Origin: an uncultured Sphingomonadales bacterium | Lineage (GTDB): Bacteria > Pseudomonadota > Alphaproteobacteria > Sphingomonadales > Sphingomonadaceae | NCBI GenBank assembly: GCA_903868655.1 | Contig: CAIPWG010000255.1 | Coordinates: 1 to 5,145, forward strand | Direction: 5' to 3' | Length of the DNA: 5,145 nt | Shown here: piece after piece, positions 1 to 5,145 of the stretch | Layout of the letters: every line of letters starts with the position of its first letter | How positions within the stretch are numbered: position 1 is the first letter of the stretch | Program-made: the position numbers and the translations under genes | Notes under the pieces: generated by a model | What the model was told of the DNA's origin: nothing | What the model saw: the letters and a program-made list of their open reading frames with translations, nothing else | The model's database searches: none

Positions 1-606
1 ATCGATTGCAACCGTGATCCCTCGGGCGCTTCGCTCTATCCGGGTATGGCAACGACCGAACTTGTGCCGACGACCACGTTTGATGGCGAACCTCTTTACG
101 CCGGCGCCTTGCCCGATGACGCCGAGATCGCGGCGCGTCGGGAGACCTATTTTGAGCCTTATCATGCTGCGCTGGCGGCAGAGATTGCGCGGTTGCGGGC
201 AAGACATGCCCATGTCGTGGTTTATGATGCACATTCGATCCGCAGCCGCGTTGCGCGGCTTTTCGAAGGTGAATTGCCGCAGTTCAACATCGGTACCAAC
301 AATGGCACGACTTGCGCGCCCGAACTCGAAGCGGCGATTGTGCAGGCTTGTGCTGAGTCAGGTTTGGGGCATGTCGTGAACGGCCGGTTCAAGGGCGGCT
401 GGACCACGCGGCATTATGGTCATCCCGAAAATGGCATTCATGCGGTACAGATGGAACTGGCGCTGCGTGGGTATATTGCCGAGCCCGAAACTGTTTCGCC
501 ATCAAACTGGCCAGCGCCGCTGGTTGCTGCGCCAGTTATCGCCCCTACATTGCGCCGCGTTTTGAAAGCCGCGCTTGCCTTTGCCATTCCGGGAGAAACC
601 GCATGA
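1..606 (+). CDS. hutG: N-formylglutamate deformylase (HutG), 5'-truncated by window edge
   Basis: This reading frame is open from the first base and ends at the TGA at 604-606, giving 201 visible codons. From memory of the family (about 265-270 residues), roughly the first 65-70 residues lie upstream. The enzyme hydrolyses N-formyl-L-glutamate to glutamate and formate, the last step of the five-step histidine degradation route, in the cytoplasm. Visible family blocks are IDCNRDPSG at the edge, YDAHSIRS (223-246, containing a His that is a probable metal ligand), [16 protein letters not shown], and [20 protein letters not shown], followed by a conserved Q-x-E-L stretch. The fold is the zinc-dependent FGase amidohydrolase family (PF05013). 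The ATG at 46 is internal: conserved sequence continues in frame upstream of it, so it should not be taken as the start. The stop overlaps the hutU start (ATGA), as expected in a hut operon. Identification is confident; only the N-terminus is missing. Confidence 0.95.
   Translation: MDCNRDPSGASLYPGMATTELVPTTTFDGEPLYAGALPDDAEIAARRETYFEPYHAALAAEIARLRARHAHVVVYDAHSIRSRVARLFEGELPQFNIGTNNGTTCAPELEAAIVQACAESGLGHVVNGRFKGGWTTRHYGHPENGIHAVQMELALRGYIAEPETVSPSNWPAPLVAAPVIAPTLRRVLKAALAFAIPGETA
591..596 (+). promoter_or_regulatory. Ribosome binding site of hutU, inside the hutG end
   Basis: The purine-rich GGGAGA lies six bases before the ATG at 603 and within the last codons of hutG. It fixes the hutU start at the ATG that overlaps the hutG stop and makes independent initiation or re-initiation at the overlap plausible. 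Confidence 0.7.
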
Positions 607-2273
607 GCACCCGCCTCGACAACACCCGTGTTATTCGCGCCGCCACCGGCACCGAATTGAGCGCCAAGTCTTGGCTGACTGAAGCACCTTTGCGCATGTT
701 GATGAACAACCTGCACCCCGATGTTGCCGAACGACCTGAAGAATTGGTGGTCTATGGCGGTATCGGCCGAGCGGCGCGCGACTGGGACGCGTTTGACAAG
801 ATTGTTGCCGCGTTGCGCGATCTCGACGACGACCAGACACTGTTGGTGCAGTCGGGCAAGCCGGTCGGTGTGTTCAAGACCCATGCCGATGCCCCGCGCG
901 TGCTGATCGCCAATTCCAATCTGGTACCAAAGTGGGCGACGTGGGAACATTTCAACGAACTCGATCGCAAGGGTCTGGCGATGTATGGCCAGATGACAGC
1001 AGGTTCGTGGATTTACATCGGCACCCAGGGCATCGTGCAGGGCACCTATGAAACCTTTGTCGAAATGGGGCGCCGCCACTTTGGCGGCGATTTGGCTGGC
1101 AAATGGATTCTGACTGCCGGACTTGGCGGCATGGGTGGCGCGCAGCCGCTGGCGGCGGTGATGGCCGGTGCCAGTTGTCTGGCAATCGAATGCCAGGCCA
1201 GCCGGATCGATATGCGGTTGCGGACCGGTTATCTTGATCGTCGCGCAAACACGCTGGATGAAGCCATGGCGATCATCGCGGAAGCCAACGCGGCGAAGAA
1301 GCCGGTATCGGTGGGCCTGTTGGGCAATGCGGCCGAAGTTCTGCCGGAAATGCTGGCGCGCGGCATTCGTCCCGATCTCCTGACCGATCAGACCAGCGCA
1401 CACGATCCGATCAACGGCTATCTGCCCGCAGGCTGGACGGTGGCCGAATGGATTGAAAAACGCGAGCGTGATCCCGAAGCAGTGGCCAAGGCGGCCAAGG
1501 CGAGCATGGCGCGCCATGTCGAGGCTATGCTGGCGTTTCAGGCGCTGGGTGTGCCGACCACGGATTATGGCAACAACATCCGGCAGGTCGCGCAAGACGA
1601 AGGCGTGATCAATGCCTTTGCCTTTCCAGGCTTTGTCCCTGCCTATATCCGCCCCTTGTTTTGCCGTGGCATTGGGCCATTCCGCTGGGTCGCGCTGTCT
1701 GGCGATCCCGAAGATATCTATCGCACCGATCAGAAGGTGAAAGAACTGATCCCCGACAACCCACATCTGCACCGCTGGCTGGATATGGCGCGCGAGAAAA
1801 TCCAGTTTCAGGGATTGCCTGCGCGGATCTGCTGGGTCGGTCTGGGTGACCGCCACAGGCTGGGTCTGGCGTTCAACGAAATGGTCGCCAGCGGCGAATT
1901 GAAGGCCCCGATTGTGATCGGGCGGGATCATCTCGATTCGGGTTCGGTTGCCAGCCCGAACCGCGAAACCGAAGCGATGCAGGACGGGTCGGATGCCGTG
2001 TCCGACTGGCCATTGCTGAATGCCTTGCTCAATTGCGCCAGCGGCGCGACCTGGGTGTCGCTGCATCATGGCGGCGGCGTCGGCATGGGCTATTCGCAGC
2101 ATTCGGGAATGGTGATCGTTGCAGATGGTACCGACGCCGCCGCGCGGCGTCTGGAACGCGTTTTGTGGAACGATCCGGCGACCGGCGTCATGCGGCATGC
2201 CGATGCGGGTTATGATATCGCGCTGGATTGCGCGCGCGAAAAAGGGCTGAACTTGCCCGGCATTCTGGGGTGA
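603..2273 (+). CDS. hutU: Urocanate hydratase (urocanase, HutU), complete
   Basis: This 556-residue protein has essentially the full length of characterised urocanases (Pseudomonas putida about 557). It uses tightly bound NAD+ as an electrophile to convert urocanate and water to 4-imidazolone-5-propionate, the second step of histidine breakdown, as a cytoplasmic homodimer. Visible family blocks are [11 protein letters not shown] (from residue 51), [24 protein letters not shown], the glycine-rich nucleotide-binding loop GLGGMGG (173-179), [16 protein letters not shown] (from 263), the [20 protein letters not shown] block, and [16 protein letters not shown] (from 488). Cys410 in [13 protein letters not shown] sits at the same number as the active-site cysteine known for the P. 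putida enzyme. The ATG start is supported by the Shine-Dalgarno at 591-596 and by the normal N-terminus. The gene overlaps hutG by ATGA and is followed eight bases after its stop by a strong hairpin, so it is probably the last hut gene of its transcript. No truncation or frameshift is seen. Confidence 0.98.
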   Translation: MSTRLDNTRVIRAATGTELSAKSWLTEAPLRMLMNNLHPDVAERPEELVVYGGIGRAARDWDAFDKIVAALRDLDDDQTLLVQSGKPVGVFKTHADAPRVLIANSNLVPKWATWEHFNELDRKGLAMYGQMTAGSWIYIGTQGIVQGTYETFVEMGRRHFGGDLAGKWILTAGLGGMGGAQPLAAVMAGASCLAIECQASRIDMRLRTGYLDRRANTLDEAMAIIAEANAAKKPVSVGLLGNAAEVLPEMLARGIRPDLLTDQTSAHDPINGYLPAGWTVAEWIEKRERDPEAVAKAAKASMARHVEAMLAFQALGVPTTDYGNNIRQVAQDEGVINAFAFPGFVPAYIRPLFCRGIGPFRWVALSGDPEDIYRTDQKVKELIPDNPHLHRWLDMAREKIQFQGLPARICWVGLGDRHRLGLAFNEMVASGELKAPIVIGRDHLDSGSVASPNRETEAMQDGSDAVSDWPLLNALLNCASGATWVSLHHGGGVGMGYSQHSGMVIVADGTDAAARRLERVLWNDPATGVMRHADAGYDIALDCAREKGLNLPGILG

Positions 2274-2281
2274 CCATTTTG

Positions 2282-2303
2282 CCCTCCTCCTGATGGAGGA
2301 GGG
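2282..2303 (+). terminator. GC-rich hairpin after hutU, probable transcript end without a T-run
   Basis: CCCTCCTCC (2282-2290) and GGAGGAGGG (2295-2303) form a perfect 9-bp inverted repeat with a TGAT loop. It begins eight bases after the hutU stop codon. The position suggests a terminator or 3'-end stabilising hairpin for the hut mRNA. What follows is TCCGATGG, not a run of T, so it is not a textbook intrinsic terminator. On the opposite strand only the short AAAA complementary to 2277-2280 would follow, so it does not work as a canonical reverse terminator either. Rho-assisted ending or protection of the mRNA end is possible, as is an intergenic palindrome repeated elsewhere in the genome. 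No second copy was seen in this window. Confidence 0.6.
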
Positions 2304-2332
2304 TCCGATGGCAATGTGATCAAACCTTTGCT

Positions 2333-2338
2333 TTGACA
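2333..2338 (+). promoter_or_regulatory. Consensus -35-like hexamer TTGACA in the transporter upstream region
   Basis: A perfect TTGACA lies 85 bases before the GTG start of the transporter. No convincing -10 element follows: the bases 16-19 positions downstream read TGCCAGCG and are GC-rich. It may be a real -35 with a weak -10, as is common in alphaproteobacteria, or a chance match. It does sit directly next to the operator-like palindrome at 2344-2353, a normal arrangement for a repressed sugar promoter. Confidence 0.3.
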
Positions 2339-2343
2339 TGCTG

Positions 2344-2353
2344 CAAACGATTG
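2344..2353 (+). promoter_or_regulatory. Possible LacI-family-type operator (central-CG palindrome)
   Basis: CAAACGATTG matches its own reverse complement at eight of ten positions (CAA-x-CG-x-TTG) and has a central CG at 2348-2349. Operators of LacI/GalR-family sugar repressors typically are palindromes with a central CG, and this one lies just upstream of a sugar transporter and glycosidase. A second AACGAT occurs at 2365-2370, exactly 19 bases downstream, about two helical turns. No regulator gene is in the window, so the assignment is inference from a short motif. Confidence 0.3.
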
Positions 2354-2361
2354 TTGCCAGC

Positions 2362-2385
2362 GTCAACGATCTGTGACATCTCACC
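2362..2385 (+). promoter_or_regulatory. Overlapping inverted repeats, possible regulator binding site
   Basis: GTCA (2362-2365) and TGAC (2374-2377) form an inverted repeat with an 8-base spacer. Overlapping it, GTGA (2373-2376) and TCAC (2381-2384) form another with a 4-base spacer, giving TGTGACATCTCACC. The second resembles a CRP/FNR-superfamily half-site pair. Its spacing is FNR-like (four bases) while its half-site is CRP-like (TGTGA), so it is not a clean match to either. The repeats fall in the likely promoter region of the transporter. They are short, and chance occurrence cannot be excluded. Confidence 0.25.
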
Positions 2386-2403
2386 GGGATGAGGGCCGAT
2401 AAC
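2373..2403 (+). promoter_or_regulatory. Weak candidate promoter of the transporter-glycosidase unit
   Basis: GTGACA (2373-2378, five of six matches to TTGACA) is followed after 19 bases by GATAAC (2398-2403, four of six matches to TATAAT). The spacing is slightly long. Initiation about seven bases downstream would leave a leader of about 14 bases that consists almost only of the Shine-Dalgarno. A transcript starting further upstream, for example from the TTGACA at 2333, is an alternative. The position between the hutU hairpin and the transporter start is right; the motif itself is weak. Confidence 0.25.
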
Positions 2404-2410
2404 GCCCCGG

Positions 2411-2416
2411 GGGGAG
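2411..2416 (+). promoter_or_regulatory. Strong ribosome binding site that decides the GTG start of the transporter
   Basis: GGGGAG, inside the purine run that extends to 2420, ends seven bases before GTG at 2424. No such site precedes the alternative in-frame ATG at 2469, which supports the GTG as the true start. Confidence 0.75.
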
Positions 2417-2423
2417 AAGACAC

Positions 2424-3791
2424 GTGCCTGATCGTCGCCCGCGCCTGTCGCTGAGCCGTATTCTTGAAATGAACCTGGGCTTCCTCGGGCTTCAGTTCAG
2501 TTTCGGTTTGCAGCAAGGCAATATGGCGCCGATTTACAGCTATCTCGGCGCCAACGAGAGCCAGTTGCCGATGTTGCAACTGGCCGGCCCGCTGACCGGT
2601 CTGTTGATCCAGCCGCTAATCGGGGCCTTGAGCGATCGCACCACCGGGCGGTGGGGGCGGCGCACGCCCTATTTCCTGATCGGGGCGGTGCTGTGTTGTG
2701 CCGGGTTGACGTTCATGCCGCTGTCATCGTCAATTCTGATGGCCGCGTCGCTGATGTGGGTGCTCGATGCGGGCAACAACATCACCATGGAACCTTATCG
2801 TGCTTATGTGTCGGACCGGCTTGAGCCCTCGCAGCGCCAATTCGGATTTCTGTCGCAAAGCGCGTTCACCGGGCTGGCGCAGATGCTGGCGTTTCTGACG
2901 CCTTCGATCCTTGTCGGCATGGGGATGAACAAGGATTGGGTCGATCCGCACCATATTCCTTATACCGTGCGAGTGGTGTTCTCGATCGGAGCAGTCCTGT
3001 CGCTGACCACTATACTGTGGTCGATCTGGCGCGTGCCCGAACTGCCCATGGCGCAGGCCGAACGCGACGAAATACTTCGCCGTCCCAGCGGGTTTGGCGC
3101 GACTCTCATGGAAATTGTCACGGCGATCCGTGCTATGCCACGTGCCATGCGCAAACTGGGGCTGATGAGCCTGTTTCAGTGGTTCGGCATGTCGGGCTAT
3201 TGGACATATGTCACATATGCGATCGGGCGGACGATTTATCATACGGCCGATGCGCAAAGCGCTGCGTTTCACAGTGCAGTCCTGACCAACGGCGAAGTGG
3301 CCGCGTTTTACAACGCGGTCGCGTTTGTCGGCGCCTTTGCCATGGTGCCATTGGCGCGTCGGATCGGGCCCGGGCCGCTGCATGCGCTGGCGCTGTTGTG
3401 CGGGGGGCTCGGCATGATCGCGCTGCCGCTGATGCAGGACAAGGTTCTGTTGTTTGTGCCGGCGATCGGCGTGGGGCTGGCTTGGGGCAGCATTATGGGT
3501 AACCCGTATGCAATCCTGACCAGTTCGATCCCGGCCGCGCGCACTGGCGTCTACATGGGCATTTTCAACATGATGATCGTGTTGCCCATGCTGTTGTTTG
3601 CAGTGGTGATGAGCCGGCTTGATCTGGGCGTGGTATCGATTGGGTTCGATTGCTATCACAGATTTCTGGGCAGCGATCCCAGCAATATGCTGCGGCTGTG
3701 CGGTGCCTGTCTGATTGCCGGTGGGGTCGCGGTTGCCTGGGTCGAAGAAGGCCGCGCGCGTCCTGCGCGGCTGGAGACTGTGGCCGCGTGA
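2424..3791 (+). CDS. MFS sugar transporter, SLC45/sucrose-symporter-like, probable alpha-galactoside importer
   Basis: This 455-residue inner-membrane protein has the pattern of a 12-helix major facilitator. The N-terminal LGFLGLQFSFGLQQGNMAPIYSYLGA (residues 18-43) and the loop GALSDRTTGRWGRR followed by TPYFLIGA (67-87) are typical of the bacterial SLC45-like group, which includes sucrose and maltose importers of Xanthomonas and Caulobacter. Further family-like blocks are DAGNNITMEPYRAYVSDR (from 115) and LFQWFGMSGYWTYVTYAIG (from 250), which opens the second half after a long cytoplasmic loop (about 205-244). The GTG start is chosen because a strong Shine-Dalgarno precedes it and the family-like PRLSL segment lies before the first internal Met (residue 16). 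Its TGA overlaps the GTG of the GH36 alpha-galactosidase gene, so the substrate is probably an alpha-galactoside such as melibiose or raffinose, taken up with protons. The family is secure; the substrate is inferred from the neighbour only, and sucrose or maltose cannot be excluded. Confidence 0.9.
   Translation: MPDRRPRLSLSRILEMNLGFLGLQFSFGLQQGNMAPIYSYLGANESQLPMLQLAGPLTGLLIQPLIGALSDRTTGRWGRRTPYFLIGAVLCCAGLTFMPLSSSILMAASLMWVLDAGNNITMEPYRAYVSDRLEPSQRQFGFLSQSAFTGLAQMLAFLTPSILVGMGMNKDWVDPHHIPYTVRVVFSIGAVLSLTTILWSIWRVPELPMAQAERDEILRRPSGFGATLMEIVTAIRAMPRAMRKLGLMSLFQWFGMSGYWTYVTYAIGRTIYHTADAQSAAFHSAVLTNGEVAAFYNAVAFVGAFAMVPLARRIGPGPLHALALLCGGLGMIALPLMQDKVLLFVPAIGVGLAWGSIMGNPYAILTSSIPAARTGVYMGIFNMMIVLPMLLFAVVMSRLDLGVVSIGFDCYHRFLGSDPSNMLRLCGACLIAGGVAVAWVEEGRARPARLETVAA
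3773..3776 (+). promoter_or_regulatory. Ribosome binding site of the GH36 gene, inside the transporter end
   Basis: GGAG lies 11 bases before the GTG at 3788, within the last codons of the transporter. The spacing is a little long, so initiation probably relies partly on coupling to translation of the transporter through the GTGA overlap. No start codon is visible just upstream in this frame. Confidence 0.5.
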
Positions 3792-5145
3792 ACCAGCTTG
3801 CCGTTCATGTCGGGGATGGTTCGATCGTGCTCGAACCGCGTGCGGATGCCGCTCCGTTGTGGCGGCATTGCGGTCTGCGGGTTGAGCCTGGAACCTTGCC
3901 GCGTTTGGCCGCTACGCGCACCGCGGCATCGTTTTCGCTCGATCGCGATTGTCCTTTTTCGACGGCGCCGGTTGCCGGCGAGGGCTGGTTTGGGCCGTCT
4001 GTCGCTGTGCTGCGGCGCGATGGCGTGGCCTTGCCGCTGGCGTGGACCGGCGTGTGCATCGAACAGGCCGAACATGCGATCCGCGTGGTGCTGAGCGATA
4101 GCGTTGCGGGTATCGAATTGATCCAGACTGTGCGCAGCGACAGCGCTGCGGGTTGGCGGATTGGCGCAGAGGTCATCAATCGGGGTGACACGGCGGTTTC
4201 GCTCGATGCGCTGAACAGCGTGCTGGTGCCGCTGTCAGCGGATGCCGCACGCGTCGTGTCATGGCGGGGACGGCACAATGCCGAACTGGTCGAGGTTAAC
4301 GAGCCACTGCCCGAACAGATATGGTTGCGCGAAACCCGTCGTGGCATTTCGGGGCACGGAGGCGCTCCGGGGGTCTATGTTCTGGGGGCGGCAGCAGGAT
4401 GGGACCGGGGCGAAGTGCTCAGCCTGCAGCTGTGTTGGTCGGGTGATAGCCGGATCGCGATCGAACGCGATGACGAAGGCTATCATATCCTCTCAGCCGG
4501 TGCGGTATTGAAGCCTGGCGAAGTAGTCTTGGCACCTGGTGAGCGATGGACCGCGCCCGATGCCTTGCTGGCGATCAGCAACCGCGGGCGCAATGGCGCA
4601 ATGGCGGCGCACCATGCGATGGTGCGTGCGATGGTACACTGGCCGGAAGGCACGATGACCCCACGCAAGGTTCATCTTAACAGTTGGGAAGCCTGTTATT
4701 TCGATCACGATGCGGCACGGATAAAGACGCTGGCACATGCGGCGGCGGAACTTGGCATCGAACGTTTTGTGCTCGACGATGGCTGGTTCAAAGGGCGCGG
4801 TGATGACAGCGCCGGGCTGGGTGACTGGAGCCCGGACACCATCAAATATCCGCTCGGCCTCGCCCCACTGGCACAGGCGGTGCAGGCGTTGGGCATGGAA
4901 TTCGGTCTGTGGGTCGAACCGGAAATGGTCAATCCCGATAGCGACCTGTATCGCGCCCATCCCGCTTGGGCGCTGCATCGTCATGGGCATCCACATTTGA
5001 CCGCGCGCGGGCAATTGGTGCTCGATATGGCGCGTGTCGACGTGCGCGAATATCTGTTTTGCGCGCTGGATACGGTGCTGCGCAGTGCACCGATCGGTTA
5101 TCTCAAATGGGATCATAACCGAGATCTGGTGCCCGCTGGGGGTGC
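3788..5145 (+). CDS. GH36 alpha-galactosidase, 3'-truncated by window edge
   Basis: The frame opens at GTG 3788, overlapping the transporter stop, and has no stop before the right edge (452 full codons plus two bases). GH36 enzymes hydrolyse terminal alpha-1,6-galactosyl bonds of melibiose, raffinose and similar sugars with retention. Residues 1 to about 280 match the N-terminal beta-sandwich region, including GEGWFGPS near residue 70. The (beta/alpha)8 barrel then begins with VHLNSWEACYFDHD (W300, E301) and continues with FVLDDGWF (D330, D331), GDDSAGLGDW (ending D346, W347), LWVEPEMVNPDSDLY (from W375) and YLKWDHNRDL. D442 in that last motif is the family's catalytic nucleophile. The acid/base aspartate lies beyond the edge and cannot be checked. 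D442 is about 35-40 residues earlier than in well-known bacterial enzymes (about 478-482), so the N-terminal part is compact. No signal peptide is seen, implying cytoplasmic action on sugar brought in by the upstream transporter. Alternative: another alpha-galactosyl specificity within GH36. Confidence 0.93.
   Translation, partial: MNQLAVHVGDGSIVLEPRADAAPLWRHCGLRVEPGTLPRLAATRTAASFSLDRDCPFSTAPVAGEGWFGPSVAVLRRDGVALPLAWTGVCIEQAEHAIRVVLSDSVAGIELIQTVRSDSAAGWRIGAEVINRGDTAVSLDALNSVLVPLSADAARVVSWRGRHNAELVEVNEPLPEQIWLRETRRGISGHGGAPGVYVLGAAAGWDRGEVLSLQLCWSGDSRIAIERDDEGYHILSAGAVLKPGEVVLAPGERWTAPDALLAISNRGRNGAMAAHHAMVRAMVHWPEGTMTPRKVHLNSWEACYFDHDAARIKTLAHAAAELGIERFVLDDGWFKGRGDDSAGLGDWSPDTIKYPLGLAPLAQAVQALGMEFGLWVEPEMVNPDSDLYRAHPAWALHRHGHPHLTARGQLVLDMARVDVREYLFCALDTVLRSAPIGYLKWDHNRDLVPAGG

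Noticed and set aside
46..606. Treating the ATG at 46 as the start of a complete 186-residue protein.
   Set aside because: The frame is open upstream to the window edge and the residues before it (DCNRDPSG) are conserved HutG sequence, so the gene is truncated by the edge and the ATG is internal.
2393..2412. GGGC-N7-GCCC mini-hairpin and CCCCGGGG palindrome just before the transporter Shine-Dalgarno, considered as a riboswitch or RBS-masking structure.
   Set aside because: The stem is only four base pairs, the second palindrome has no loop, and there is no room for an aptamer. GC-rich sequence gives such matches by chance.
438..2579. A 713-codon open frame on the minus strand covering all of hutU and the intergenic region.
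   Set aside because: It is exactly codon-phase aligned with hutU and the transporter, so it stays open only because those genes avoid TTA, CTA and TCA codons. Its translation is rich in His, Arg and Gln with no recognisable domain, while the + strand encodes an unmistakable urocanase.
3204..3219. Direct repeat ACATATG (3204-3210 and 3213-3219) resembling a binding site.
   Set aside because: It lies inside the transporter and is explained by the encoded Thr-Tyr-Val-Thr-Tyr of a membrane helix. Nothing around it suggests an internal promoter.
2730..3659. A 309-codon minus-strand frame opposite the transporter.
   Set aside because: It has the same phase-aligned antisense artefact, with a His/Arg/Asp/Gln-rich, non-protein-like translation opposite a clear membrane transporter.
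2469..3791. Starting the transporter at the in-frame ATG at 2469 instead of GTG 2424.
   Set aside because: No Shine-Dalgarno precedes the ATG, whereas GGGGAG lies seven bases before the GTG. The PRLSL segment expected at the family's N-terminus would also be lost.
4493..5116. A 207-codon minus-strand frame opposite the GH36 gene.
   Set aside because: It is again phase-aligned with the real gene. The + strand shows the conserved GH36 barrel motifs throughout this stretch.

Overview
The window is GC-rich and densely coded on the + strand. It holds two adjacent catabolic units separated by a 150-base intergenic region. Protein character, high GC and compact overlapping genes suggest an alphaproteobacterium, most likely a sphingomonad (Sphingomonas/Novosphingobium type). 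That assignment is inferred from how the proteins look and was not tested by a search.

Unit 1 (1-2273) is the distal part of a histidine-utilisation (hut) operon. It contains the C-terminal three quarters of N-formylglutamate deformylase (hutG, cut by the left edge) and a complete urocanate hydratase (hutU). The two overlap by ATGA, so they are probably translationally coupled. HutG implies the five-step pathway in which formiminoglutamate is deiminated to N-formylglutamate and then split to glutamate and formate. The hutH, hutI, hutF and hutC partners are not in the window and would be expected upstream.

The intergenic region (2274-2423) starts with a perfect 9-bp GC-rich hairpin just after the hutU stop, the probable end signal of the hut transcript, although no T-run follows it. 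It then carries short inverted repeats and promoter-like hexamers, and ends in a strong Shine-Dalgarno before a GTG start. This looks like the control region of a separately regulated second unit.

Unit 2 (2424 to the right edge) is an alpha-galactoside utilisation pair. It consists of a complete MFS sugar transporter of the SLC45/sucrose-symporter-like type and the first 452 codons of a GH36 alpha-galactosidase. The glycosidase starts at a GTG overlapping the transporter stop (GTGA). The transporter probably imports an alpha-galactoside (melibiose/raffinose type), which the enzyme would hydrolyse in the cytoplasm. The glycosidase runs off the right edge just after its catalytic nucleophile motif, so its acid/base residue cannot be inspected.

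No RNA genes, mobile elements, CRISPR arrays or clear signs of recent transfer were seen. No undescribed system is evident. The most useful loose ends are the palindrome-rich transporter promoter region, the T-less hairpin after hutU, and the short N-terminal part of the GH36 enzyme.
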